Assembly: GCF_019924635.1 (NCBI RefSeq)
Contig: NZ_CP065037.1
Span: forward strand, 3,224,001-3,288,000
From: Leifsonia sp. ZF2019
Lineage (GTDB): Bacteria; Actinomycetota; Actinomycetes; Actinomycetales; Microbacteriaceae
Reading direction: 5' to 3'
DNA length: 64,000 bases
In this document: positions 8,391 through 16,876 of the stretch, one piece after another
Layout of the letters: every line of letters starts with the position of its first letter
How positions within the stretch are numbered: the stretch's first letter is position 1
The notes under the pieces: model-generated
What the model saw: the letters and a program-made list of their open reading frames with translations, nothing else
The model's database searches: none
What the model was told of the DNA's origin: nothing
Made by a program: the position numbers and the translations under genes

Positions 8391-9776
8391 TCAGTCCCGC
8401 TTTCGGTCGCCGCTCGTGTCTTCTTGTCCTGCGGCCTGCTGCTGCATGGCCTGCTCGACGATCCGGTCGACAGCCGCGCGCGTGTGGTCGGCGCTCGTGT
8501 CGTCGCGGCGCGCATCGGAGTCGAGGTCGGCGGTGGCGGCCTCGACGAGGGCGATCTCCTCGTCGAGCATGGGATCGCGCTTCTTCTTCCGGTCGCGTCG
8601 CTTCGACTTCTTCCCGGTCCGTAGGATCATCGCACCGATCCGCTCGGAGTTCGCTGCGAGGATCGGCCCGAGGATCGCCATGATGAGCACGTAGAGACCG
8701 GCGAACGGCTGGATGCGCTCGTCGAGGCCCGCGCTGAGCGACAGCGTCGCGAGGATGAGCGCGAACTCCCCCCGGTTCTGCAGGATCACGGTCGTGTTGA
8801 TGCCCGCCTGGGCCCCCATCCCGTTGAGGCGAGCCACGAACTGCCCGGCGAGGATGTTGAGCACGATCGTCATGGCGACGGCGATCAGCACCGGCCCCAG
8901 CACCGACGGGAACTTGGCCGGGTCGAGCTCGAGACCGAAGTTCAGGAAGAAGAAGGCCGCGAACACGTCGCGCAGCGGGATGGCGATGTGCTCGATCTTG
9001 TTGCGGTACTTGGTCGCGCCGAGGACGAGCCCGATCAGGAAGGCGCCGATCGCGTCGGTGACGCCGAGGATCTCCCCGACGCCGGCGAAGAGCACCGCAA
9101 GACCGAAGAAGAGGATCGTGAAGAGCTCGTCGTCCTTCGTCCGGAACAGCCGGGAGACGAATCTGCCGCCCCATCGCGCGAGCGTGAACATCACGACGAG
9201 GAACGTGAAGGCGATGACGAGTTTGAGGACCACGGGCCAGAAGTCGGTCTCCCCGCTCAACACGACGGAGACGATGGCGAGGTAGATCGCGATGAAGATG
9301 TCCTCGACGACGGTCACGCCGAGGATCATCGGCGTCTCGGTGTTGGGCAGTCGTCGCAGCTCGATGAGCAGTTTCGTCACGATGGCCGACGACGACGTCG
9401 CCGTGATCCCCGCGATGATCAGGGCCTCGCGGGTTCCCCAGCCGACCCAGAAGCCGAACGCGAGCCCGACGCCCATGTTGATGAGAATGTAGGAGCCGCC
9501 GGAGATGATCAGCTTGCCGAAGTTGCCGAAGAACTCGTCCTGGTCGAATTCGAGGCCCAGATTGAACAGCAGCAGGATCAGTCCGAAGACGGCGATCAGC
9601 TCGATGTAGTGGCTCTCGAAGTCGAGCGGGAACCATCCGGTGTGCGGGCTGGCCAGCAGCCCGACGATCATGTAGATGGGAATCGCGGGGAGACCCACCA
9701 GCTTGCCGAGGCGCCCGAGCACGTACGCGACGAGCAGCAGGAGGCCGAGAATGATGAGATCTTCTCCGAGATGCAT
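8391..9776 (-). CDS. CPA2-family cation:proton antiporter (KhtU/KefB-like)
   Basis: Membrane K+(Na+)/H+ exchanger of the CPA2 family, 461 aa. About 12-13 hydrophobic helices span residues 5-400, beginning LIILGLLLLVAYVLGRLGKLVGLPAIPIYMIVGLL. The family core motif GITATSSSAIVTKLL lies at about residue 125, and FFFLNFGLELD and LQNRGEFALILATL lie further on. The polar C-terminal tail (about 60 aa) is rich in Arg/Lys and Asp and lacks a TrkA-N domain. The regulatory TrkA-C domain is supplied by the gene 4 nt upstream, the arrangement of Bacillus KhtTU. Role: pH and potassium homeostasis, inferred. Confidence 0.87.
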   Translation of the reverse strand: MHLGEDLIILGLLLLVAYVLGRLGKLVGLPAIPIYMIVGLLASPHTGWFPLDFESHYIELIAVFGLILLLFNLGLEFDQDEFFGNFGKLIISGGSYILINMGVGLAFGFWVGWGTREALIIAGITATSSSAIVTKLLIELRRLPNTETPMILGVTVVEDIFIAIYLAIVSVVLSGETDFWPVVLKLVIAFTFLVVMFTLARWGGRFVSRLFRTKDDELFTILFFGLAVLFAGVGEILGVTDAIGAFLIGLVLGATKYRNKIEHIAIPLRDVFAAFFFLNFGLELDPAKFPSVLGPVLIAVAMTIVLNILAGQFVARLNGMGAQAGINTTVILQNRGEFALILATLSLSAGLDERIQPFAGLYVLIMAILGPILAANSERIGAMILRTGKKSKRRDRKKKRDPMLDEEIALVEAATADLDSDARRDDTSADHTRAAVDRIVEQAMQQQAAGQEDTSGDRKRD

Positions 9777-9780
9777 CGGA

Positions 9781-10311
9781 TCAGCCTCCCGGCGGAGCGT
9801 CGGCGGTCACGCGGGCGGGCATCTCGCCGGTGCGGAAGAAGGCGAACGCCTTCGCCACCTTCTCCGGGGTGCCCGCGACGACGAGGGTGTCGCCGGGGAA
9901 GACCTTGAAGTCGGGCGCGGGAGCCGGGTTCGCGGAGTCCCCGCGCACGACGGCGACGACCGTGAGGCCGACGAAGCCGCGGTCACCGGGGGCGCCGAGC
10001 TGCTGGCCGGCGATGTGGTCCTCGTAGTCGACCGTGAACCAGTCGATGCTGAGGCCGGGGATCTGGTCGAGCGCGGTGAGCGACTCGGTGATCTGGGTGC
10101 CGCCGAGCAGTTCCGCCAGCGTGTGCGCCTCGTCCTCGTTGAGACGGAGCGACACCTTGGTGACGTCGGCGCCGTCCTCGTGGTCCGAGAACGTGATGAG
10201 GTCGCTGTGCCCCGAGCGGTGCGCGATGACGCCGACCTTGCCGCCATCGTCGGTCACGAAGGTGTGGAGCACCCCGACCCCGGGTAGTTTGACCCGTCGA
10301 ACGTCAACCAT
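9781..10311 (-). CDS. TrkA-C domain regulatory subunit of the adjacent antiporter (KhtT-like)
   Basis: The 176-aa soluble protein starts MVDVRRVKLPGVG and carries an N-terminal domain as in KhtT, then a RCK_C/TrkA-C domain from about residue 85 (GLTVVAVVRGDS, followed by FKVFPGDTLVVAGTPE). In KhtT this domain binds cyclic di-AMP and gates the antiporter; c-di-AMP binding here is only inferred. ATG 10311 follows GGAGACGGACG. The stop is 4 nt before the antiporter start, so the two are cotranscribed. Reading upstream of this ATG gives no coding character. Confidence 0.85.
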   Translation of the reverse strand: MVDVRRVKLPGVGVLHTFVTDDGGKVGVIAHRSGHSDLITFSDHEDGADVTKVSLRLNEDEAHTLAELLGGTQITESLTALDQIPGLSIDWFTVDYEDHIAGQQLGAPGDRGFVGLTVVAVVRGDSANPAPAPDFKVFPGDTLVVAGTPEKVAKAFAFFRTGEMPARVTADAPPGG

Positions 10312-10409
10312 CGTCCGTCTCCGATCCGTCTGAGGCGATACCTCCAGCCTACCGGAGGCGTTCCCGGAGCACGGCCGGAGTCGCGGAGAGCGAACGCGGA
10401 GACGCGCGC

Positions 10410-10432
10410 CGCCCCCTCGGCGCGAGGGGGCG
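10410..10432 (-). terminator. hairpin terminator after glpD
   Basis: CGCCCCCTCG (10410-10419), loop GCG, CGAGGGGGCG (10423-10432): a perfect 10-bp stem, 10 nt beyond the glpD stop. There is no clear T-tract, as is usual in high-GC actinobacteria. Confidence 0.65.
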
Positions 10433-10442
10433 ACGCATCGCC

Positions 10443-12287
10443 TCAGGCTTTCGCGGTGCCGCCTCTCGCCGCACCGGGCTTCGGCGCCCGGGTGCGGGAC
10501 GGCTTGGCCGACGGCGCGGCCGCCACCGCCGCGGCCGCTGCTTTGTCGACATCCACGATGTCCGGAGCCTCGAGACGCACCCGGTCCGCCGACGCGTCGT
10601 CGGGCTGGAGCTGGCTCTCGCGCTCGGCGATGACGCGCTTGAGGTAGGTCTGCACCTCGCGCTCCTCGCGGGCGGCGTCCCAGCCGAGCACCTTCGCCAT
10701 CAGCGACGCAGCGACCGGAGCGGCGGAGACACCGCGGTCCCAGGCCTCGATCGAGATGCGGGTGCGGCGGGCGAGCACGTCCTCCAGGTGGAGGGCGCCC
10801 TCGTGCGTTGCCGCGTAGACGACCTCCGCTCCCACGTAGTCGTCCGCACCGGGGAGCGGCTCGGCGAGGGAGCGGTCCGAGCGGATGAGCGCGAGGATGT
10901 CCTCCGTCAGTGTCCCGTACCGGTTGAGGAAGTGCTCGATCCGCGCAGGGTGGAGGTCGTTCTCCGCGGCGATCCGGCCGCGGCGGTTCCAGGCCGCCTG
11001 GTAGCCCTCGGCACCCACGAGCGCGATCTCGTCGGTGGTGCTCTGCGGGATCTTGCCGTCGAGCGCGTCGACGGCGGCGTCGATCGCATCCTTCGCCATG
11101 ATGCGGTAGGTCGTCCATTTGCCGCCCGCGATGACGACGAGCCCCGGCACCGAGTGCGCCACGAGGTGCTCGCGCGACAGCTTCGACGTCTGCTCGGACT
11201 CGCCCGCGAGCAGCGGCCGGAGGCCGGCGTAGACACCCTCGACATCCTCGCGGGTCAGCGGGACGTTCAGCACCTCGTTGACGTGGGCGAGCAGGTAGTC
11301 GATGTCGGCCGCGGTCGCCGCGGGATGCGCCTTGTCGAGGTGCCAGTCGGTGTCGGTCGTGCCGATGAGCCAGTGGCGACCCCACGGGATGACGAAGAGC
11401 ACGCTCTTCTCCGTGCGCAGCAGCAGCCCCATCTTCGACTGGAAGCGGTCGCGCGGCACGACGAGGTGGATGCCTTTGGACGCGCGCACCTTGAACTGAC
11501 CGCGCTCCCCCACCATCGACTGCGTGTCATCGGTCCAGACGCCCGTCGCGTTGACGACCTGCTTGGCACGGATCTCGAACCGCTCGTCCGTCTCGAGGTC
11601 GCGCGCCTGCACGCCGACCACGCGCTCCCCCACTTTGAGGAATCCCTCGACCCGCACCCGGGGCGCGATGTGAGCGCCGTAGTGGGCGGCGGTGCGCGCG
11701 AGATTGGCGACGTAGCGGGCGTCGTCGACTTGCGCGTCGTAGTAGGTGATGCCGCCCACGAGTGCGTCGGGGGCCATGCTCGGGATCGCCTTCAGCACCT
11801 GACGGCGGCTGAGGTGACGGTGGTGCGGCACGCCCGGCGGGCGCAGACCCGTGTACGAGAAGATGTCGTACAGCATCATGCCGGCGCCGATGTAGAGGCG
11901 CTCGAACACGCGCTTGTGCAGCGGGTAGAGGAAGCGGACGGGCTTCACGAGGTGCGGCGCGATGCGCTGCAGCAGCAGGCCGCGCTCGATCAGGGCCTCC
12001 CGGACCAGACCGAAGTCGAGCTGTTCGAGGTAGCGGATGCCGCCGTGCACCAGCTTGGACGACCGGCTCGACGTGCCGGCGGCGAAATCGCGCGCCTCCA
12101 CCAGACCGACCGAGAGACCGCGGGTGACGGCGTCGACGGCGCTGCCGGTGCCGACGATGCCGCCGCCGACCACGAGGATGTCGAGCTCGGTCTCCTTCAG
12201 CGCCGCGATCGCCGCGGCGCGCTCGGCCGGGCCGAGCCGTGACGGATACGCCACAGCAGGGTCGGACGTGGATCGTGATTCAACCAT
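10443..12287 (-). CDS. glpD: glycerol-3-phosphate dehydrogenase, FAD-dependent
   Basis: Aerobic GlpD oxidises glycerol-3-phosphate to dihydroxyacetone phosphate at the membrane, passing electrons to quinone. The 614-aa product carries the FAD-binding Rossmann motif DILVVGGGIVGTGSAVDAV (about residues 34-52), then RGLSVGLVEARDFAAGTSSRS, the substrate-binding region GGKWTTYRIMAKDAID, and the DAO C-terminal domain. The final 60 residues are an Ala/Lys/Pro-rich extension not needed for the fold. ATG 12287 follows AGGGAGGCAACG. It lies downstream of guaB3 on the same strand with a 37-nt gap, so cotranscription is possible. Glycerol-3-phosphate could come from the phosphodiesterase at 1376. Confidence 0.95.
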   Translation of the reverse strand: MVESRSTSDPAVAYPSRLGPAERAAAIAALKETELDILVVGGGIVGTGSAVDAVTRGLSVGLVEARDFAAGTSSRSSKLVHGGIRYLEQLDFGLVREALIERGLLLQRIAPHLVKPVRFLYPLHKRVFERLYIGAGMMLYDIFSYTGLRPPGVPHHRHLSRRQVLKAIPSMAPDALVGGITYYDAQVDDARYVANLARTAAHYGAHIAPRVRVEGFLKVGERVVGVQARDLETDERFEIRAKQVVNATGVWTDDTQSMVGERGQFKVRASKGIHLVVPRDRFQSKMGLLLRTEKSVLFVIPWGRHWLIGTTDTDWHLDKAHPAATAADIDYLLAHVNEVLNVPLTREDVEGVYAGLRPLLAGESEQTSKLSREHLVAHSVPGLVVIAGGKWTTYRIMAKDAIDAAVDALDGKIPQSTTDEIALVGAEGYQAAWNRRGRIAAENDLHPARIEHFLNRYGTLTEDILALIRSDRSLAEPLPGADDYVGAEVVYAATHEGALHLEDVLARRTRISIEAWDRGVSAAPVAASLMAKVLGWDAAREEREVQTYLKRVIAERESQLQPDDASADRVRLEAPDIVDVDKAAAAAVAAAPSAKPSRTRAPKPGAARGGTAKA

Positions 12288-12324
12288 CGTTGCCTCCCTC
12301 TCCCGGCCGCCATCGGCCGCGGGT

Positions 12325-13443
12325 CTAGTGCGCTTGGTACGGTGCGACGACCACCTCGACGCGCTGGAACTCCTTCAGGTCCGAGTATCCCGTCGTCGCC
12401 ATGCTCCGGCGCAAGGCTCCCACCAGATTCGCAGTCCCCTCGGCGACGGGCGCCGGGCCGTACAGGATCTCCTCGAGCGGGGCGACCTGACCGACCTGCA
12501 CGCGGTTGCCGCGCGGGAGGTGGGGGTGGTGCGCCTCGGCGCCCCAGTGCCAGCCGCCGCCGGGGGCGTCGGTCGCTCGCGCCAGAGTGGAGCCGAGCAT
12601 GACCGCGTCCGCGCCGCAGGCGATGGCCTTGACGATGTCTCCGGAGCTGCCGAGGCCGCCGTCGGCGATGACGTGGACGTAGCGGCCGCCCGACTCGTCC
12701 ATGTAGTCGCGGCGCGCGCCGGCGACGTCGGCGACCGCGGTCGCCATCGGCGCGTGGATGCCGAGGGTGGAGCGCGTGGTGGAGGCCGCGCCGCCGCCGA
12801 AGCCGACCAGGACGCCCGCAGCGCCGGTGCGCATGAGGTGCAGGGCCGCCGTGTAGGTGGCCGCGCCGCCGACGATCACCGGGACGTCCAGTTCGTAGAT
12901 GAACTTCTTGAGATTGAGCGGCTCGACGCTCTTCGAGACGTGCTCGGCCGAGACGGTGGTGCCGCGGATGACGAAGAGGTCGACGCCGGCGGCGACGACG
13001 GTCTCGTAGAGGTCCTGCGTGCGCTGCGGCGAGAGAGCGCCGGCGACAGTGACACCGGCCTCGCGGATCTCCGCCAGACGCTGGGTCACCAGCTCGGGCT
13101 TGATCGGCTCCGCGTAGATCTCCTGCATGCGCGAAGTGGCCTTCGCAGGGGGCAGCTCGCGGATCTCGGCGAGCAGCGGCTCCGGATCCTCGTAGCGCGT
13201 CCAGAGACCCTCGAGGTCGAGCACGCCGAGGCCGCCGAGCTGGCCCATCATGATCGCCGTGGTGGGCGACACCACCGAGTCCATCGGGGCCGCGAGGAAC
13301 GGGATGGAGAACTGGTACGCGTCGATGCCCCAGGACACCGACACATCCTCCGGGTCGCGGGTGCGCCGGCTGGGCACCACCGCGATGTCGTCGAAGGCGT
13401 ACACGCGGCGGGCGCGCTTGGCACGCCCGATCTCAATCTCCAT
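12325..13443 (-). CDS. GuaB3 family IMP dehydrogenase-related protein
   Basis: The 372-aa TIM-barrel protein of the IMPDH/GMP reductase superfamily has no CBS domains. It opens MEIEIGRAKRARRVYAFDDIAVVPSRRT and has AAPMDSVVSP, VIADGGLGSSGDIVKAIACGADAVMLGS and the typical GuaB3 end. The loop where IMPDH has its catalytic Cys (GSICTTR) reads IRGTTVSAEHVSK here, with no Cys. GuaB3 members have been annotated as IMPDH, but a cyanobacterial one was shown to be a GMP reductase; the activity here is open. ATG 13443 is preferred to GTG 13449 because GGAGG sits 5 nt before it. Confidence 0.9.
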   Translation of the reverse strand: MEIEIGRAKRARRVYAFDDIAVVPSRRTRDPEDVSVSWGIDAYQFSIPFLAAPMDSVVSPTTAIMMGQLGGLGVLDLEGLWTRYEDPEPLLAEIRELPPAKATSRMQEIYAEPIKPELVTQRLAEIREAGVTVAGALSPQRTQDLYETVVAAGVDLFVIRGTTVSAEHVSKSVEPLNLKKFIYELDVPVIVGGAATYTAALHLMRTGAAGVLVGFGGGAASTTRSTLGIHAPMATAVADVAGARRDYMDESGGRYVHVIADGGLGSSGDIVKAIACGADAVMLGSTLARATDAPGGGWHWGAEAHHPHLPRGNRVQVGQVAPLEEILYGPAPVAEGTANLVGALRRSMATTGYSDLKEFQRVEVVVAPYQAH

Positions 13444-13520
13444 GCTCACCTCCCCAGTCTATGGCCCACCCTCCCGCGGGCGGCCTGCCGCCTCCCCGCC
13501 GGGACTGGCAGAGTGGAGGG

Positions 13521-14666
13521 ATGAAGGTCGACGCCGAGCCCCTGGACCGCCTCCGCCAGCGCACCAGCGAGAAGTGGCGCGCCTATCCCGACGACGTGCT
13601 TCCGCTGTTCGTGGCCGAAATGGACTACCCGCTCGCCGAACCGATCGCCGCCGCCCTGCACGCCGCGGTCGACCGCTCCGACACCGGGTACGTCGGACCG
13701 CAGCGCGGCATGGAGACGGCCTTCGCCGAGCACGCGCGCGAGCGCTGGGGCTGGGCCGTCGATCAGGCGCAGGTGCGCACGTCCACCGACATCGGCGTCG
13801 TCGTCGTGGAGGCGCTCCGCCGGCTGATAGCGCCCGGCGACCCGGTGATCATCACGCCGCCGGTGTATCCGCCGTTCTTCTCGTACGTCCCGGAGGCCGG
13901 CGGCGTGGTGGAGGAGGTCCCGCTCGTCGACGACGGCAGCACCTGGTCGCTCGACCTGGCCGGCATCGAGCGCGCCTTCGCGGGCGGCGCACGCGCCCTG
14001 CTGCTGTGCAACCCGCACAACCCGCTCGGACTGGTGCACCCGCCCGAGCAGCTGCGCGTGGTGGCGGAACTGGCGGAGCGCTACGGCGCGAGCGTCGTCA
14101 GCGACGAGGTGCACGCGTCGCTCACGCATCGCGATGCGGAATTCACCCCGTTCCTCCACGTCTCCGACGCCGCACGCCGCGTCGGCATCGCCGCCCACGC
14201 CGCGAGCAAGGCCTGGAACCTGGCCGGCCTCAAGTGCGCCTTCTTCGTGACCGCGGGTGAGGAGCAGGCCGCGCTCGTCCGCGGCCTGCCCGTCGAGATC
14301 GAGGAGCGCACGAGCCTGTTCGGCCGCATCGCGGCCGAAGCCGCCTACCGCGAGGGGATGCCGTGGCTCGAGGGTGCGCTCGATGCGGTCGAGGCCAACC
14401 GCGTGCTGCTCGCCGACCTCCTCGCCTCGCACGTCCCCGAGGCGCTCTACCGGCAGCCGCACGCCAGCTATCTGGCCTGGATCGACCTGCGCGCACTCGG
14501 CTGGGGCGACGACCCGGCCCAGCGCATCCTCGCCGAGACGAAGGTCGCGCTGGGCAACGGGCCGGCGTTCGGCCGCGAAGGCCGCGGCTTCGCGCGCGTC
14601 AACCTGGCCTGCTCGCCGGAGGTGCTGACCGAGGCGGTGACACGGATCGGGCAGATGCGACACTGA
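13521..14666 (+). CDS. PatB/MalY-type PLP aminotransferase (cystathionine beta-lyase family)
   Basis: The 381-aa fold-type I PLP enzyme matches MalY/PatB, which cleave the C-S bond of cystathionine or act as aminotransferases. Visible features are the N-terminal KWRAYPDDVLPLFVAEMDYP, LLLCNPHNPLG, VSDEVHASLTH and the Schiff-base lysine in HAASKAWNLAGLKCAFF. ATG 13521 lies 6 nt after CAGAGT, which suggests a leaderless mRNA. The last ten codons encode AVTRIGQMRH; a near copy of the DNA behind them (encoding AVTRIGRMRG) occurs at 18545-18577. The native 3' end therefore appears to have been displaced by the bacteriocin cassette. Confidence 0.9.
   Translation: MKVDAEPLDRLRQRTSEKWRAYPDDVLPLFVAEMDYPLAEPIAAALHAAVDRSDTGYVGPQRGMETAFAEHARERWGWAVDQAQVRTSTDIGVVVVEALRRLIAPGDPVIITPPVYPPFFSYVPEAGGVVEEVPLVDDGSTWSLDLAGIERAFAGGARALLLCNPHNPLGLVHPPEQLRVVAELAERYGASVVSDEVHASLTHRDAEFTPFLHVSDAARRVGIAAHAASKAWNLAGLKCAFFVTAGEEQAALVRGLPVEIEERTSLFGRIAAEAAYREGMPWLEGALDAVEANRVLLADLLASHVPEALYRQPHASYLAWIDLRALGWGDDPAQRILAETKVALGNGPAFGREGRGFARVNLACSPEVLTEAVTRIGQMRH
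14634..14659 (+). repeat. left copy of the 26-bp direct repeat flanking the bacteriocin cassette
   Basis: Begins GCGGTGACACGGATCGGGC and matches 18545-18570 with one mismatch (A/G at its 20th base). It lies in the last codons of the aminotransferase gene. Confidence 0.85.
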
Positions 14667-14696
14667 CACCGCGATACCGAAGTAAAAATATCAGAA

Positions 14697-14725
14697 TTGT
14701 TTAAATAGAGTTCTACAGCTAGCGT
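14697..14725 (+). promoter_or_regulatory. candidate promoter of the bacteriocin cassette
   Basis: TTGTTT (14697-14702), a 17-nt spacer, and TAGCGT (14720-14725) inside an AT-rich stretch. The transcript would carry a leader of about 60 nt before AAAGGGAG and ATG 14793, unlike the leaderless genes nearby. Confidence 0.45.
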
Positions 14726-14792
14726 GTCACTGGGGCACTCATCGTCCCTCCTCGCCAGACAGAGCCGTCTGGACCACGAAAGGGAGAACGAC

Positions 14793-15092
14793 ATGCGACT
14801 GAAGAAATCACTCATCGCGACCGCGCTGGCCGCTGGAGCCTTGACCGGGGGCTCCCTGCTCTCGGCGGCTCCCGCCAATGCGTACGTCAGCTACCCGGAG
14901 GGAGGTACCTGGGACTACGGCAACTCGGGTTCGACGTGGTCGCACTACCACCACCCGAGCAAGGTTCACCGTTCGACGGCGTGCAACTCATACACCTGTT
15001 TGCGGTCTGCGGACGCGGGGCGCGGCTCGTGGTCACGGGCCACCGTCGCGTGGACCGTGACCGGAAACACTTGGTACTACTACAACTACTGA
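14793..15092 (+). CDS. lactococcin 972 family bacteriocin precursor
   Basis: The 99-aa secreted peptide has a signal peptide at residues 1-30 (positive MRLKK, hydrophobic core, APANA cleavage site), leaving about 69 residues. The mature part has the family layout: GGTW near the N-terminus, SxWSHYHHPSKVH, RGSWSRATV and the aromatic end TWYYYNY. Lactococcin 972 binds lipid II and blocks septum formation; that target is inferred for this homologue. Unlike lactococcin 972 itself, it has two cysteines (C64 and C69), possibly a disulfide. ATG 14793 is preceded by AAAGGGAG; an upstream in-frame ATG at 14724 lacks a ribosome site and would bury the signal peptide. Confidence 0.88.
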   Translation: MRLKKSLIATALAAGALTGGSLLSAAPANAYVSYPEGGTWDYGNSGSTWSHYHHPSKVHRSTACNSYTCLRSADAGRGSWSRATVAWTVTGNTWYYYNY

Positions 15093-15185
15093 GCGGGCAC
15101 GGGGTGGTGGGTCGTCGCGGATCCGCCACCCCTCGCGCCGCTCGAGAAGCCGACTGCTGCTGCACGATCGACCACCGGTGAACAC

Positions 15186-15824
15186 ATGACCTCCACGACA
15201 CGTTCCACATCGCTCCTCGGGGCCGCCTTCCTCACCGTCGCGCTCAGCCTGTCCGGCTGTTCGCAGCCGCCCCCATCTGCACCACCCGCCTCCGGGCACG
15301 GCGGATCGGCCGGTCAGGATCTCGCGGGACCGTGGTCGGACGAGTTCGCCTCCGTATCCCGTCGAGCGACGACCGACTTCGAGCGCACGGCCCTGGCGGA
15401 CGGCCGAATCTCCGACGCCGAATTCGCCGAGATGGAGAATCGCTTCACGACGTGTCTCACCGAACGCAACGTGACGTTCGGCGGCTTCAAGCCCGGAGGC
15501 GGCTACGAGTTCCGGCCCGGCGCGGCCATGTCCACGGAGAAGGCCAACACGATCGCAGATGACTGCTCTGCGAGCTCCGGCCTGAACACGATCGGCTACC
15601 TGTACTTCGCGATGCAACGGAATCCGCAGAACCTCGACGAAGCGCGACTCATGGCAGCGTGCCTGGTCGAGAAGAAGGCCGTGCCCGCCGGATACTCGGC
15701 CGCGGACTACGATTGCGACTCGCCTGACCTGACCTATCCGTTCATCAGCGATTCGGCGGGTGATCACGCGCTGGACGAGTGCAGCGCAGATCCGCTCGGA
15801 ATCCTCGGCACGGGAGACGAATGA
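15186..15824 (+). CDS. bacteriocin-cassette lipoprotein, uncharacterised
   Basis: The 212-aa protein has a signal peptide and a lipobox (LSGC, acylated Cys at residue 25), followed by a Pro/Ser/Gly linker. The globular part contains five further cysteines (in TTCLTERN, DDCSASSG, AACLVEKK, YDCDSPD and DECSADP), which suggests disulfides outside the membrane. I recognise no named domain. The next gene overlaps by ATGA, so it belongs to the ABC export/immunity unit. A role as a surface immunity factor or as a substrate-capturing partner of the transporter is inferred. ATG 15186 is 93 nt after the bacteriocin stop. Confidence 0.72.
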   Translation: MTSTTRSTSLLGAAFLTVALSLSGCSQPPPSAPPASGHGGSAGQDLAGPWSDEFASVSRRATTDFERTALADGRISDAEFAEMENRFTTCLTERNVTFGGFKPGGGYEFRPGAAMSTEKANTIADDCSASSGLNTIGYLYFAMQRNPQNLDEARLMAACLVEKKAVPAGYSAADYDCDSPDLTYPFISDSAGDHALDECSADPLGILGTGDE

Positions 15825-16876
15825 GCCGACGTCTGCTCTCGAGGATCACTCTGCTGTCCGTGATCGGGATCGTGCTCTTCGCGGGGGGAGCGTGCGCGGC
15901 GTGGCTCTGGTTCTCCCCGGCCGTTCCCGCTTCTCTCGCCGGACCGTCGGCGGCAGCCGAAGCTCCCATCGCCTACCGCGATTTCACGGATCCCCGCACG
16001 GTTTCGCTCGCTTTCACTTCTCACCCCGAGAGCCCGCTGGTGTCGGAAGCGTCGGGACGGCTCACGGCGTCGTCATGCTCCCCCGGAACGACCGTCGAGT
16101 CCGGTCTCCCTTTCGCGTCGATGAACGGCGAGCCCCTGATCGCTCTGGCGACCAGCGCGCCGTTGTGGAGGGACCTCGCAGCAGGCGACAGAGGCGACGA
16201 CGTGCGCTCGCTTCAAGCCGAACTCACCAGGCTCGGTTTTCCTGTGACGAACGACGGCGCGGTCGGGACGCAGACCCTCGCGGCGGTCGCGAAACTCTTC
16301 GCCCGAGCGGGTGACGATGCCCTCCCGGCGACGACGATCTCCACCGCCCGATTCGTCTGGCTTCCGACCCCCGCGACGACGATCCTGGCCTGCGACGCCC
16401 ACGTCGGTGAGTCGTTGGGAGTAGGCGGAACGCTCGCGACGGCGGTCGGCGGACTCGCCTCGGTCTCCATCGTCCCGTTGCCTCGAGACCTCGTCGACGG
16501 CGCACGGACTCTCACGGTCGATGAGGTGACCGTCCCGGTCGACCGCGCGGGGGACGTCACGGCCACCGAAGCCTTGTCGGCACTGGCCGGCACTCCGTCA
16601 TACGCGTCCGCCACAGCCTCTTCGCGCGAGACGGGGTCCGCCAGCGAGGCGATCTCCGGTCAGCTCGCGCTGGAGGCTCCTGTAGAAATCGCCACGGTCC
16701 CGCCGACCGCTGTCCATTCGGTACGAGGGAACAGTGGATGCCTCTCCTCGCGCGGGACGGGATATCCGGTGACGATCGTCGGCTCCCAGCTCGGTCAGAC
16801 GTTCGTGCGGTTCGCGGGGGAAGCACGCCCGACCTCAGCCGACCTCTCACCGACGGGCGACTCCGCGTGCTCGTGA
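15821..16876 (+). CDS. membrane-anchored adaptor with peptidoglycan-binding domain
   Basis: The 351-aa protein has an N-terminal membrane anchor (residues 7-31), then a MacA/HlyD-like section with a GRLTASSCSPGTTVESGLPF turn. A PG_binding_1 domain follows at about residues 119-162 (AGDRGDDVRSLQAELTRLGF, then DGAVGTQTLAAVAKLF). The C-terminal part is Ser/Thr/Val-rich beta structure. In related actinobacterial operons such proteins link an ABC permease to the cell wall. The start ATG 15821 overlaps the previous stop (ATGA) and the end overlaps the ATPase start (GTGA). Export or self-immunity against the lipid-II-binding peptide is inferred. Confidence 0.8.
   Translation: MSRRLLSRITLLSVIGIVLFAGGACAAWLWFSPAVPASLAGPSAAAEAPIAYRDFTDPRTVSLAFTSHPESPLVSEASGRLTASSCSPGTTVESGLPFASMNGEPLIALATSAPLWRDLAAGDRGDDVRSLQAELTRLGFPVTNDGAVGTQTLAAVAKLFARAGDDALPATTISTARFVWLPTPATTILACDAHVGESLGVGGTLATAVGGLASVSIVPLPRDLVDGARTLTVDEVTVPVDRAGDVTATEALSALAGTPSYASATASSRETGSASEAISGQLALEAPVEIATVPPTAVHSVRGNSGCLSSRGTGYPVTIVGSQLGQTFVRFAGEARPTSADLSPTGDSACS

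Noticed and set aside
14724..14792. Upstream in-frame ATG for the bacteriocin gene
   Set aside because: It would add 23 polar residues in front of a clear signal peptide and falls on the predicted -10 box. ATG 14793 has AAAGGGAG before it.
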